From: Narthecium ossifragum
Lineage: Eukaryota; Streptophyta; Magnoliopsida; Dioscoreales; Nartheciaceae
Reading direction: 5' to 3'
DNA: 64,000 bases
NCBI GenBank assembly: GCA_963920575.1
Contig: OY986967.1
Location: forward strand, 26,279,384-26,343,383
In this document: in pieces, positions 53,678 through 64,000 of the stretch
How the letters are laid out: each line of letters begins with the position of its first letter
How positions within the stretch are numbered: the stretch's first letter is position 1
Program-made: the position numbers and the translations under genes
Notes under the pieces: model-generated
Seen by the model: only the letters and a program-made list of their open reading frames with translations
Database searches by the model: none
Told to the model about the DNA's origin: nothing

Positions 53678-54752
53678 CCTGAAAAATCTAAAATGCAATA
53701 TGCTTGAATACATCATATATCAATGTCAACTATATGTGCATCACATTCTACAGATGCGTCAATGCTCATCATAAGTAATATGGTTTACTGTTGATTAGTG
53801 CTATATGATAATTGGTTCATCATCTAAATGTCATATAAGATAAAGGTTGGAGAGCAAAGATATGGCTTGCCTCCTTTAAGATCAAGGAGTTCATAGAGAT
53901 CATACAAAGCCCACACTTATTTGGAGAAATCATCACATATAAAATGCATATCTCATGTAGAACATGGTTCTTGCAAACAAATTAAGACACCCCATAAAAT
54001 ATACAGGAAGTTGAAGAACAGGTGTGGGGTGATATAATGTGATCCATTGGTTCACAAGGGCCTTGATAGCACAGTATGTTTGGCTGCCTCTCTTTCACTG
54101 TCTAACAAGTTATGCACTTCATGAAGAATGATCTACTACTTTGTGTACTAAGCTATTTGTCAGGCCTGTAAGCCCAGAGAGATAAACTCCATCCTCGTTA
54201 GAATGATTCATGGTGAAACTCTACTACTTAATATGAAGCAGTTAGTGTTTTTGTCAGGGATCACTCTGATGGGTTTTCCTCCATAGGGTTCGTTTGTATA
54301 TGTTTGTAAATCCATGTCATTAGTCCTACACCAAAGCATAGCAAAGTCTAGAACTGATTTTCTATGAAACTGCATCTACTTGCACTTATTTGTACCAGAC
54401 CTGTTTTTTTCCCCTAAATGTGGTAGATTTGATTCAGATGAGATGCCAGAAAGATTCAGATCGATGAGCTACCAGAAAGAAGATAGATTACGACATAGTG
54501 ATTTTAGCTCTTTTTCATGGTTGTCTTGACGAGAGATGGTGTTTTGAACAAAGAGAATAAATCCTTGATGATAGATTACTGTTGATGGTTGTCTAGATTA
54601 TTCAAAATCAAAGCGAACAAATCCTTACATTTCTTGAACAAAAACAAGATAAAACTTTGTAGCTTGTAGGAGATCTAACCAGCAATAGGAGATCTGTTGA
54701 GAAAAAGGTTTCCAATCTCCAGGAAAAAAGATGGAGATGGAGCTCTTCGCTG
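53678..54752. other. Transposase upstream region inside the Mutator-like element
   Basis: No coding signal. It should contain the 5' leader of the transposase on the minus strand. Confidence 0.5.
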
Positions 54753-54946
54753 CCACTCTGTTTTTATCCTCACCTTTTAACCATTGATAGAAGAAGGAAG
54801 GACAGCTTCGCGCGCTCGAAGCTGTTGGCGCGAAAGACCGTGGGTCCTAGCACGAGGTCCACGTAGAGATGATCGCGTTGATAATGGCGTGATGCAACAA
54901 TCCCTGATCGGACGGTTCACGCCACGCGATGCATCCCCTGCATCGC

Positions 54947-55146
54947 NNNNNNNNNNNNNNNNNNNNNNNNNNNNNNNNNNNNNNNNNNNNNNNNNNNNNN
55001 NNNNNNNNNNNNNNNNNNNNNNNNNNNNNNNNNNNNNNNNNNNNNNNNNNNNNNNNNNNNNNNNNNNNNNNNNNNNNNNNNNNNNNNNNNNNNNNNNNNN
55101 NNNNNNNNNNNNNNNNNNNNNNNNNNNNNNNNNNNNNNNNNNNNNN
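54947..55146. other. Assembly gap, 200 N, in the right TIR
   Basis: Exactly 200 N, beginning inside the terminal inverted repeat where the other arm has a self-complementary hairpin. Confidence 0.98.
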
Positions 55147-56110
55147 AACAGTAGCTTTCTTCGCCCCCAAACTGCCTGCTCAGAGTAAGAACTGAACACC
55201 ATAGTGATATAAATTTACATATTGAATTCACTTGATTTTGTATTTATGATTTAGAACTATTTTGTTTATTCGTAATAAAATACGTCGTTTTCATTAGAGC
55301 CCGCTCATAAGTAAGGAGGCCAGTCATGACCAAGGATATGTAAGTAAGAAGTGTTCTTAAAAATAGCCTTTTTTTTTCGAACAAAAATAATTTATTATGT
55401 AAATTTTACAAATCTAATAGGGGTTTCTGTCTGCCTACGTCCTACATTTTCAAATAGCGGTATTTCTCTTCATATCTCTCCAAAATTTGATAAATTTGTA
55501 TATACCCTTGCCAAACAAACAATAATAATAATAACAACTGACCAAAAAAATAATTGGTTAAAATCATATTAGTCTCTCAAAATTGACTAAATTTCACATT
55601 AGTCTTCACATTTCTAACAACATCGTATAGTGACTACCCTGAAAACATATGAAAAATTTCTAAAATAATACTCCGTCAAACTCTGATGACGCGCAGTGGC
55701 GGCCATTCAAGTTCAAGCAGCCCACCAAGAGCATCCACCCCTGCCTAAACACATCCACCGCCCTCTCCAGTCTCCACGGCAATCAACTCGGCATCCCGTG
55801 GATGGCGCTGCTACCTATCAATAAATTAACAGGAAGCTGGAAGGTGTGTTTCCATGCACATGTTACACAAATTCACAAATTCCCACACATCGAGATTGAT
55901 GGGTTTGGCTTTGTCGCCATTCTGAATCCTAGGCGCGTTGCTTCCTCCGTTGACTGTTAGGCATTGTTAATGCTCGCATAAGGAGAGAGTGAGGGAAGAA
56001 TAAGGCAGTGCTTAATTTGCTCTGTTCTCTGCTCTCGTCTTCCCCAAAGTTTAGATAGAAACTATCTCTCTCGCTCTCTCTCGATCTCTTCTCACTTAAT
56101 TCCCACAAAC
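55147..56110 (+). promoter_or_regulatory. NLR upstream region with a coding-like remnant
   Basis: Mostly AT-rich. A GC-rich stretch at 55687-55825 is open in one frame and looks coding (WRPFKFKQPTK, then SLHGNQLGIPWMALLP) but has no start or splice context that I can follow. I do not recognise it. A CT-rich leader (56060-56097) directly precedes the NLR ATG. Confidence 0.45.
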
Positions 56111-59100
56111 ATGGGTCCTGAGCTGGTGATAGCAGGATGGTTTGTGTCGGTAGTCATCAATAAGCTTGCCGACATGCTCATCTCCCATGTGAAGGAACTG
56201 GGCATGAAGGACAAGCTTACGAGGTTAAAGAAAGCCCTTCCTCGGATCCAGGCTGTGCTGGAGGCCGTCGAGGAGGGATACATCAGGGATTCAAACTCAA
56301 AGCTCGAAGAGTGGATGTGGCAGCTCAGAGACGCCGTCGACGAAGCCGATGACGTGCTGGATGAGCTCGAGTACCGTTTCCTGGAAGACGAAGTCAAGGC
56401 TGGAAAGAAGAACAAGGTAAGTAATACTGGCTCTCGCTTCAAGGAAATAATGAGTCGTGCCATCAAACGTGATCCCAGATTAAATAGGTTGAAGAAGAGC
56501 GTAAAGGAATTAGATGAGGTAGCAGCTCATGTTGAGGTTTTTCTCGAACTGGTTAAATACCAGGACAAAAAGCAAAAACAAAAACACAAAGAGTTGATGG
56601 AACGCCGTGTTGCTGGTTCGGCTGTGAGCACCGCAACTGGTGCAGTGATCGGCCGAGACAAGGACAGAGATGAGATCATAAATTTATTGAAATCAGACTC
56701 TTTTTCAATTTCAACTGGCAGCCACCCTACTATCCTTCCTGTTGTAGGTATGGGGGGAGTTGGCAAGACAACTCTCGCCCAATACGTATACAATGACAAA
56801 AGGGTGCGAGATCATTTCAAACTTAGGATATGGGTGTGTGTATCCGAGCTCTTTGATGCAACTGTTCTTATAAAAAAAATCCTAGAAAATGCGACCCACG
56901 AGAAACCATTAGCTGATGATTTGGCCACCCTGCAAGAAATGCTCATGAAGCATCTAGAGTTGTCAGAGAGGTACCTGTTGGTACTTGACGATGTGTGGAA
57001 TGACAACGATGATTCCAGTTGGGAGCAACTGTTTGGCGCTTTAAGATCAGGACATGCTGGAAGTAAGGTGTTGATAACAACGCGATCGGCGAAGATTAGA
57101 GACATGATGACTGGCATGATGAACACATACCCATTGGTTGGTTTGAATGATACTTATTTCTTGAATTTTTTCATGAAGTGCTCGTTTGGTGATGAGGACC
57201 CCTGTGATCACCAGAAACTGAGAAACATTGGGGTCAAAATTGCCAAGAAGCTGAAAGGCAACCCATTGGCAGCAAAGGCTGTCGGTGGCCTCTTGAGGGG
57301 CCGATTGAAGGATGATAAGTATTGGGCAAGCATTCTAGAGAATGTTAGCTCATGCTTTAAAGATGGGAACGATGTCATGCCGATCTTAAATCTAAGTTAT
57401 ATGCACTTGCCGCCTTACCTGAAGGGTTGCTTTGTATATTGCAGTATTTTCCCCCCAGATCATATTTTCAATAAAGATGATCTGATCTACATGTGGATGG
57501 CTGTAGGTTTAGTACAGCAATCTCAGAACGAAACACCAGAAGACATAGGTAGGAGTTACCTTGAGGAGCTATCCAAAAGATGCTTCTTTGATGTTCACAA
57601 ACGCGAAAATGGCGACATTGAATGCTACACCATGCATGATCTATTGCACGAGTTGGCAAAGTCTGTTTCAGAAGGTGAGTGTTTGAGAATAGTAGGCGGC
57701 AGCAAGCTTGTTCGAGTGCCATCCACAATTCGCCATTTATATGTTAGCACCGACAGCGTAGATGTGATTAAAGAGATTTCGGAGCTCGTGCACTTGCGCA
57801 CTTTGATCTTATTCTTCACTTTCTCGGAAGGAAGTGATCTCACTTTCTCAAAAGAGCTACAAAAGCTAACATGCTTGCGAGTTTTGAGCTTATCATCTGT
57901 CCCGGCAGCACCATTTACTTGTTTTCTCACTTCGCTGGGTGATTTCATACACCTTCGTTACTTGGATATTAGAGGTACCAAAGCTAAAAGACTGCCTAGC
58001 TCGTTGGACAAGCTCCATCATCTTCAAGTAGGTGCTCTGTTCTTTCTAGTCTTGATTTTCTTATCACAGTACATGATATATATATGCTTCGATTCTAACA
58101 ACACCTCTCCCCACATGCAGGTATTCATGCCCTCGGATGTGTTCGAAAGCGATAAACGGATGAGCAACCTGACTAACCTACGCCATATAATTTCAAGAGA
58201 GAATCCAAACATCTGGGGAACACCAGGTATTGGCAAGCTAACTTTGCTCCAGGAGGTGCATAATTTTGTTATCCAGAAAAGCAATGGCAACATGCTGGAA
58301 GAGTTGGGAGACATGAAGGAACTTCGTGAGGTGCGCATCTCAGATCTTCACAAAATAGAGTGCGCTGCGAAGGCCTCTGCCGCCAAGTTGAGAGAGAAAG
58401 AGCATTTAAGCATCCTGAGCTTGCGTGGGGAGTCTTCCGTACCATGTTACTTCTCTGAAGAGGTGCTTGATGGGCTCGAACCACATCCCAATCTTAAGGA
58501 GCTGACAATCAGCCGCTACGGTGGCTCCAGGTCTCCGGCGTGGATCCGAGATCGACGTCTAGCCGATCTACAAGTCATTGATCTATCAGACTCCAGGAAC
58601 TGGGATCCCCTCCCTCTTCTTGGGCGGCTGCCGTACCTCAAGACTCTGCATCTCCACTCCATGAATGCGGTGACAGTAATTGGCCAAGCATTCCATCAGA
58701 ACGGCACTACTATGTTCCGACAGTTGCAGTTCCTACATATTTCTTATATGGAATCATTGACAGAGTTCTCAGGCGCAGGTATACCATTAAACCAGTGGTT
58801 TCCGCGCCTTAGATCACTCATTCTGAGCCATTGCCCTCTACTCAAGGAATTGCCGAAGCAACTATGCCACTCGACCACTCTCCAGAAACTGCGCATCAAT
58901 AGCTGCTCTGGGCTGAAGCCTACTCGTGTAGTTGAAGAACAAGGGTTTCAAAGGCTTGTCTCTCTCCGAGTACTGGAATTGGAAGCATGTCCTAAGCTGC
59001 TGAGCTCTGGCATCCTCTTGCCCTCTTCCCTGGAGGAGCTGACTATAAAGGGCTGTTCTTTGAATCGCAAGTCGCTGTCGAAATGCCTCGGAGGAGGCCT

Positions 59101-59497
59101 CACCTCGCTCTCCTTGCTGCAAATCGGAGGTGGTAATAGCTCATCCCAGGAGGCCGGGTGGTTGACGTCCCTCCCCCCTGAGACGGTGCTGCAACAGCTA
59201 ACTTCTCTCCGGGAGCTGCGTATAGAGAATTTCCCATGGCTGACGAGACTGTGGGGCTTGCACGCCTTCCCCTCCCTCCTCCATTTAGAACTAAATGAGC
59301 TCAGCAAGGTGACATCGCTGCCGCAGTTGCCTGCCACACTGGGTTGTTTGGTTGTCATCAAGTGCCGTCCGGAGCTAGTGAGCCGGTGCGATGAGGACGG
59401 AGGCCCTGACTGGTGCAACATCGCCCATATACCCAACCGAATTATAACACATCAATGGATACCTACACCGGGTACGATTGACATCTCTCCATTCTGA
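56111..59497 (+). CDS. CC-NB-ARC-LRR disease resistance protein (RGA-like)
   Basis: An intracellular immune receptor of the CNL class. The frame is open for 1128 codons. A 93-nt GT-AG intron (58028-58120) is in frame and probably removed (58027 joined to 58121), giving about 1097 aa. Residues 1-150 form the coiled-coil N domain, with an EDVID-like core (AVDEADDVLDELEY). NB-ARC: P-loop GMGGVGKTT (about 214), RNBS-A (FKLRIWVCVSE), kinase-2 LLVLDDVW (about 287), RNBS-B (GSKVLITTR), GNPLA in place of GLPLA (about 382), RNBS-D (CFVYCSIFP) and MHD (about 507). Leucine-rich repeats run from about 540 to the end. NB-ARC switches from ADP to ATP on perception and the CC domain signals cell death. All key motifs are present, so the gene looks functional. 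The ATG at 56111 fits the family N-terminus (ELVIAGWFVSVV). Confidence 0.95.
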   Translation: MGPELVIAGWFVSVVINKLADMLISHVKELGMKDKLTRLKKALPRIQAVLEAVEEGYIRDSNSKLEEWMWQLRDAVDEADDVLDELEYRFLEDEVKAGKKNKVSNTGSRFKEIMSRAIKRDPRLNRLKKSVKELDEVAAHVEVFLELVKYQDKKQKQKHKELMERRVAGSAVSTATGAVIGRDKDRDEIINLLKSDSFSISTGSHPTILPVVGMGGVGKTTLAQYVYNDKRVRDHFKLRIWVCVSELFDATVLIKKILENATHEKPLADDLATLQEMLMKHLELSERYLLVLDDVWNDNDDSSWEQLFGALRSGHAGSKVLITTRSAKIRDMMTGMMNTYPLVGLNDTYFLNFFMKCSFGDEDPCDHQKLRNIGVKIAKKLKGNPLAAKAVGGLLRGRLKDDKYWASILENVSSCFKDGNDVMPILNLSYMHLPPYLKGCFVYCSIFPPDHIFNKDDLIYMWMAVGLVQQSQNETPEDIGRSYLEELSKRCFFDVHKRENGDIECYTMHDLLHELAKSVSEGECLRIVGGSKLVRVPSTIRHLYVSTDSVDVIKEISELVHLRTLILFFTFSEGSDLTFSKELQKLTCLRVLSLSSVPAAPFTCFLTSLGDFIHLRYLDIRGTKAKRLPSSLDKLHHLQVGALFFLVLIFLSQYMIYICFDSNNTSPHMQVFMPSDVFESDKRMSNLTNLRHIISRENPNIWGTPGIGKLTLLQEVHNFVIQKSNGNMLEELGDMKELREVRISDLHKIECAAKASAAKLREKEHLSILSLRGESSVPCYFSEEVLDGLEPHPNLKELTISRYGGSRSPAWIRDRRLADLQVIDLSDSRNWDPLPLLGRLPYLKTLHLHSMNAVTVIGQAFHQNGTTMFRQLQFLHISYMESLTEFSGAGIPLNQWFPRLRSLILSHCPLLKELPKQLCHSTTLQKLRINSCSGLKPTRVVEEQGFQRLVSLRVLELEACPKLLSSGILLPSSLEELTIKGCSLNRKSLSKCLGGGLTSLSLLQIGGGNSSSQEAGWLTSLPPETVLQQLTSLRELRIENFPWLTRLWGLHAFPSLLHLELNELSKVTSLPQLPATLGCLVVIKCRPELVSRCDEDGGPDWCNIAHIPNRIITHQWIPTPGTIDISPF
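58028..58120 (+). other. In-frame 93-nt intron in the NLR
   Basis: Begins gtaggt, ends with a pyrimidine-poor tract and acatgcag. It encodes 31 hydrophobic residues (VLIFLSQYMIYICF) out of place in an LRR. Length divisible by three and no stop mean that retention would not truncate the protein. Confidence 0.8.
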
Positions 59498-60320
59498 TCC
59501 TTAATTTCCTTTTCTCATCTCTATTATTACTGCCAACAATATCATTTCTCCTTGTGCATTCTGTCATAGCTAGTTCTGTTTCGAAAAAATTATTCTTGTC
59601 TTTGGATGAATTCCATTAAATCGCTGTTGATTTTGCAGGTCGCTGATTTTAGGATTGCCTTTCTGATGACTCATCTGTCTCTTGGTACGTGTATACATAT
59701 ATAATTTCAAAAATTGGAATTTACTCTAATTAATCTTCAACTAATTATGGTTATTGTAGACTTATATGTCTCTCACTTTTCTATTCCTTTTATTATTTTG
59801 TATCTTTTGTTTGATTCTTTGCGTCTATGTGTTCGTACATCGATTTAGAACTTGTAAACATCGATCACGAATCGAGTATCCGAAACTTCCACGCCAACGA
59901 AACTCAAACATCATGACTGCTAACTACTTGATCTTGTTAAGATTTTCAGCTAAAGATTAGCTCAGCTCTTTCCACTGGATAACAGCCTTTATCTGTTCAT
60001 AACAAGCATTAGAGAGGCCATCTATGATATTTGTGGAACTTATGTTCTTTGTGAGAAATTTTCTATCTGCTTTCCAATTCGTCTCTATTTGTTGTCTGCC
60101 TTTTTTCTTTCCTTTGGTTTGCTGTCAGAATGAACTTGTCACTTTCACACAACAATTACAGAGTCACTTTGAATCTTGTGATGTTCGAGGTTCATTTTAC
60201 TATTTCCATTACTCATCTGCGTTCCATTAGTTTCGTCTATGAACACTTCTTTCTGTAAACCAGAGGTTTCATCTTTTAAACAAACTCAAATACAAGGACT
60301 CTAAACCTGCAGAAATTTTC
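59498..60320. other. NLR 3' flank
   Basis: AT-rich with no recognisable coding region. It holds the NLR 3' UTR and possibly the promoter of the following locus. Confidence 0.5.
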
Positions 60321-61469
60321 ATGGGCAATCAACAATCTAGATGGAAACAGAGTTTAGTTACTTTGCAATTGCCACCATATGCACGGCTTCAGTCATCGGT
60401 GCTGCCTGATACTAAGCCTCTGCTTGATCCGGATATCTATGGAATGGTAACTGTTCTCTATGCTATGCTTCATCTGCTACTTCTCCTTTTTGTTCTTGCT
60501 AATGAAGTATGTTTCCTTCTTTTAGTGTAATGCAGATCATGAGGTTGAAGCAGTTCGTCAGAGTAACTTAAATCTTGAGAAGAAAGCGGATGAAGTCGTT
60601 AGGGAGGTCGATAAATTTAAATCAAAGCGATCCAAGGAAATGGTATGTTAAATCTTTTTTGTCCTTTTGATCTGAATGTCTATCTGTATTCTGTATTCTA
60701 TTGAATGGAAGGATTACATGTTTTATAGAGTGATGCAGGTCCTGCAATTATGAGAAACTTGGACCTGGAAAAGAAAGTTGATGAACTGACAAAGAAAGTA
60801 GATAAACTTCAGTCCAAGCAATCTAAGGAGTTGTAAGTAAAGATTTCTTTAACTTTTAATCAGAATGAACAGCACAATCTGACTAATGCCTGTGTTTTTC
60901 TCTAAGTAGGATTTCCAAGTTGACTCTGATGAGATCCGAAGAATCTGTGAAAGTTGTGCTGCTCTAGAGAATGAAGTTAGGAGATTAAAGGAGAGAGTTT
61001 CTACACTCGAAGTTACTGCACTCGAAACTGCATGGGTAGTTGAGATGGCGAGTTTTCAATAGCTTCTTGAGACTCTGAGTGATGTATTCCTCTTCTAAAG
61101 TTTTTTGTCCTTCGTTTCGCATGTGAAGGAGAATGGACTCTACAATGCAAAAATGGAAGAAAGGAATGCGTCATTGGACACTAAGGCTAATCAGGTGATG
61201 CTCAGAGATATTTATTTACATCCTATATCTGAAAATTGTCCTGTAAGCTATTTTATCATGCTGTTTTGTCAAAAATTTCCATCAAAATGCCTTATAACAT
61301 TCCGAATGAGCGCAATACCTTATTTACTCAGAAAACCAGAAGTACTAAAAATATTTCTTGTCTACATGAGCAGATGGAGGGGTCTAACTCAGTCATGGAA
61401 GATATTGCAGCTAGACTTACTGTTGTGATCTTTTTGCTAGCACTGCTAATAGGAATGCAAGTCCATTAG
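60321..61469 (+). CDS. Candidate coiled-coil, tail-anchored protein gene (possibly broken)
   Basis: Proposed exons: 60321-60446, 60544-60642, 60729-60832, 60910-61035, 61129-61194, 61374-61469. All have plausible splice sites. Phases agree except between exons 3 and 4, where the reading is one base off, so there is either a different donor or a frameshift. The product would begin MGNQQSRWKQ. It carries strong heptad-type, charged repeats (LEKKADEVVREVDKF, LEKKVDELTKKVDKL, LENEVRRLKERV) and ends in a hydrophobic segment (LTVVIFLLALLIGM) with only three residues after it, the layout of a tail-anchored membrane protein. I do not recognise the family. It lies 0.8 kb downstream of the NLR on the same strand. 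It could also be the 3' part of a longer gene or a pseudogene. Confidence 0.45.
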
Positions 61470-62154
61470 ACATATAATTCCCTATATCAATCACAATACA
61501 GCATAGCTGTAATTAGTCAAGAGTGATGTATGACCCAAAAAGAAACAATCTTTGGTTTCAAAGCTTTGCTTCATATATAGATTGTTCTATGCTTGCATAC
61601 CAAGGACAATGAATGCCGTGTTATGTATGAGAATTTCACTCTGCATCATATCCTGTCCTTGCGTCAATTGTCATATTTGAGATAAAAAAAAAAAAATTGT
61701 ACTGCCTATGTACTAATCTTCAGAGAAATCTGAGCAAAAAGATGCATGGCTAACATGAACAGGCAACAGACCTCTCAGCTAGTTAATTTAACCACCTAGT
61801 TATTCTCTCCACAAAAGCACTAGTTACATAGTCACAGACAATATTATGCCTTCACTTCAGATTAGAAGAATGGGTTTGCTGAGGCAACCTACTTATAGTC
61901 GTACATCACACGGTAGGATGAAAAACGGCATCTACGTTAGTAGACCAACTCAGCTAACTAAAGCTACAAAAATCAACAACCATATGGTCCATATCAAACA
62001 AGAAAATTTTGAACTAATATAATCTGTAGAATTCGATAACAAGCCATCGTCATAGCACTGACAGTAGATCATAGGAAAACTGAAAACCTGACATAAAGGG
62101 TTATAGCAAGTACTAAATATTTGCAGGACACTTGCACATTGAGATAGCTTTGCT
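61470..62154. other. Intergenic region between converging genes
   Basis: No coding signal. It holds 3' UTRs of the coiled-coil locus (+) and of the PFK gene (-). Confidence 0.5.
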
Positions 62155-62976
62155 CTAGCTCTTCAAAAATTCTGGTTGGCTCGTCACTGACCGGACCCAT
62201 GCCCACTTGTGGTCCTTGGTGTCAACTATGTTCTTGGCCACTGCGACCTCTTCCACAGGGATATATGCATAATTTCCATTTATGGGACCTGAGACAAATC
62301 CAGTATATCCAGCCATGACACCATGAATTGCAGAATGTGCCAATAAGGCGCAGTACGAGTTATCAGTAGCATTTGCCGGAACTGCACGTATCATATAGGT
62401 TGGATCAATATATTTCACTGTGAACAACTCTCCTGGATGGTCTCGTTCCCACCATTTCTTCAGCTCAGACTTCAGCCATGCTCCCACATCCAGGAATACT
62501 GGATTGCCTGACTCGTCTTTCTCTTCTTTCTGTTTATCGGTTCTCGGTATTATATCTTGGCCAGCTCCCTCAGCAACCACAATTACAGCATGCCCATTCT
62601 GCTTTAACCTGTGATCGAGAAATTCAAGTAACCCTCCCTTGCCTTCTAAGTAGAATTCAGTCTCAGGGATCAAACAGCAATCCACATCACGACTGCTTAA
62701 AGTGGCATTGAGAGCAATGTGCCCTGTGCTCCTGCCCATCAGTTTTACAAGCCCGATGCCATTCACAGCACTCATGGCCTCCACATGACCGGCACTGATT
62801 GCTTCCTGAGCCACCTCTACAGCAGTTTGGAAGCCAAATGACCTGTCGATGATGCCAATGTCATTGTCCACGGTTTTAGGGATCCCGGTGACACCTACAT
62901 TCAGTTTACGGCGACAAACTTCATTGAAGATATTGACTGCACCCCTCATAGTTCCATCTCCGCCAATAATATAGAC
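62155..62976 (-). CDS. ATP-dependent 6-phosphofructokinase, last exon (partial gene)
   Basis: The minus-strand exon of 822 nt starts at a cag acceptor (62977-62979) and ends at the stop, encoding the C-terminal 273 aa. ATP-PFK phosphorylates fructose 6-phosphate to fructose 1,6-bisphosphate, the committed step of glycolysis. Visible motifs: IGGDGT (nucleotide/phosphate loop), [10 protein letters not shown] (substrate loop with the catalytic Asp), MGRSTGHIA, the AEGAGQD loop and [14 protein letters not shown]. The MGRSTGHIA and [12 protein letters not shown] combination most resembles the Arabidopsis PFK2-type cytosolic branch. The exon is intact. Upstream exons lie beyond the window, behind an intron of more than 1 kb. 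Confidence 0.94.
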   Translation of the reverse strand, partial: VYIIGGDGTMRGAVNIFNEVCRRKLNVGVTGIPKTVDNDIGIIDRSFGFQTAVEVAQEAISAGHVEAMSAVNGIGLVKLMGRSTGHIALNATLSSRDVDCCLIPETEFYLEGKGGLLEFLDHRLKQNGHAVIVVAEGAGQDIIPRTDKQKEEKDESGNPVFLDVGAWLKSELKKWWERDHPGELFTVKYIDPTYMIRAVPANATDNSYCALLAHSAIHGVMAGYTGFVSGPINGNYAYIPVEEVAVAKNIVDTKDHKWAWVRSVTSQPEFLKS

Positions 62977-64000
62977 CTGCAAACTAGAAGATATTAGATG
63001 CTCAAGTTCTCTAGCAACTCATGGTACAAAAGAGCCTTGACAGTCAAAACATCACAGCAATAAAATAAAATAAAATATAAATAAGAGCAAAAGTTCCTCT
63101 AGTGTGCCACAGTGATGTCCTGTAATTTGAAGCACATTTAGATTCTGAAACTAAAAGTTGCAGACACCTATATTTTCGTGAAACGAATATGCCATCCATT
63201 TCTCTTAGCAGCTTACTTCCCCAAAAGATATTTATCCTCCGTACTTAAAACTAATTCTACACAATTAAAAATCAGACAAGACAGGTTAATGATACAATTT
63301 GTCATCCTTCCAACTTAATAAATGCGATTAGTTGTATTCCTTGGAAGTCCTCAAGAAGATAGAAGTTACTCATTTAAAAGCTAGCACATGGTACGAGCAA
63401 AAAGAAAAGGTATAATTGAGTGAAAAGCTAATTAACTAAACTAACTAACCCAACTCAAGTAGTTGAAGAAAGCAGTATATACATGGTAGAGTATTCTCAC
63501 ATCATTAAAACCATAACAAAGAAGAAAAATATAACCATGTATAATATTTCAAAATCCAAAGATTATACAGCGAGAGTCATCGGAAACAAAAAATGATAAT
63601 TGCAACGAAAGACATTATATGGTAATTTTTAACTGGAAGAGAGCAAGTGAAGAAGAAGCTATAATCTAGCCTAACAGTCTAAGACAGTACTTAAGTGTAA
63701 CCATTCTATGCGAGTGACTCAAAAGCCAGAAATGGAAGGTAATCAGCGAATGGCCAATAGATTCCAAAAGAACTACACTATAAAACAACGAAGAACTGGA
63801 GTTTAGACGATTATGCTAGAAAAACACTTAGAAAACATAAGTACGAGCAAATCAGACTCTATAACATGCAAGTAAAGGTAAATATCGAAATATGGATAAC
63901 TTGTCAAAAATCGGTTACATCAATTAGCAGTCATTAACTCCACATGTCTCAATAATTTTTCTCATTATTGAGAAAAATTAGGTTTGCCTCAAAAATGGAA
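62977..64000 (-). other. Intron of the PFK gene
   Basis: AT-rich, with no coding frame matching the N-terminal PFK domain, so the preceding exon lies outside the window. Confidence 0.75.

Larger units (their letters stand above)
49751..55146 (-). mobile_element. Mutator-like element with ~200-bp TIRs and FAR1-type transposase
   Basis: The left TIR (about 49751-49966) and right TIR (54753 to at least 54946, running into the N gap) are inverted copies with roughly 90% identity over 190 bp. Shared blocks include gatcagggattgttgcatca and ggttaaaaggtgaggataaa. Between them, on the minus strand, lies a FAR1/MULE transposase. The element is about 5.2 kb plus the unknown gap. The outer right end and TSD cannot be read because of the gap, so the end coordinate is provisional. 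Confidence 0.85.

Noticed and set aside
56092..56466. Long minus-strand frames opposite the NLR (also near 58948-59436)
   Set aside because: They are shadows of the NLR coding strand, which has all the domain motifs.
59498..61469. Coiled-coil exons as part of the NLR protein
   Set aside because: The NLR has a normal LRR end and stop at 59497, and no in-phase splice joins it to the downstream exons that I can find; RNA evidence could change this.

Overview
This is plant nuclear DNA. The genes have many short exons with GT-AG (occasionally GC-AG) introns, and the families present are plant ones: subtilases with signal peptide, I9, S8 and PA domains, a CC-NB-ARC-LRR resistance protein, a plant-type ATP-phosphofructokinase and a heavy-metal-associated protein. 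Much of the space between genes is LINEs, solo LTRs, Mutator-like elements and MITEs. The NLR type and gene style would fit a monocot, probably not a grass, but the sequence alone does not settle that. Two runs of exactly 200 N (24159-24358 and 54947-55146) look like scaffold gaps of arbitrary length.

Layout: 888-10828 (+) is a complete 16-exon DDI1-like ubiquitin shuttle/aspartic protease gene. 11.4-13.9 kb holds LINE debris and a broken copy of a subtilase 3' end. 14.3-19.4 kb and 24.5-28.9 kb (-) are two tandem subtilase genes with nearly the same exon plan. Each carries one disabling-looking lesion: a 1-nt frameshift in the signal-peptide exon of the first, and an in-frame TGA in the prodomain of the second. 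A LINE with reverse transcriptase, zf-RVT and RNase H (20.0-23.0 kb) separates them. 29.1-30.8 kb holds a long-TIR element and a solo LTR. 31.7-34.1 kb (-) is a BTB/POZ gene of four coding exons.

34.7-46.5 kb is an accessory repeat zone. It contains a hAT MITE nested in a Tourist-like MITE, foldback elements, two minisatellites, and a solo LTR inserted inside another LTR, all between a 170-bp inverted repeat pair. 46.8-47.4 kb (-) is a small HMA-domain gene. 49.4-54.9 kb holds a LINE fragment and a Mutator-like element with about 200-bp TIRs and a FAR1/MULE transposase broken by two stop codons. 56.1-59.5 kb (+) is a CC-NB-ARC-LRR gene, followed by a possible coiled-coil, tail-anchored gene (60.3-61.5 kb). 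62.2-64 kb (-) is the last exon and an intron of an ATP-phosphofructokinase that continues out of the window.

The cellular genes are not an operon and have unrelated jobs (proteasome shuttling, extracellular proteolysis, ubiquitin-ligase adaptor, metal binding, immunity, glycolysis). Apart from the tandem subtilases, the window is best read as single genes separated by repeatedly nested transposons.
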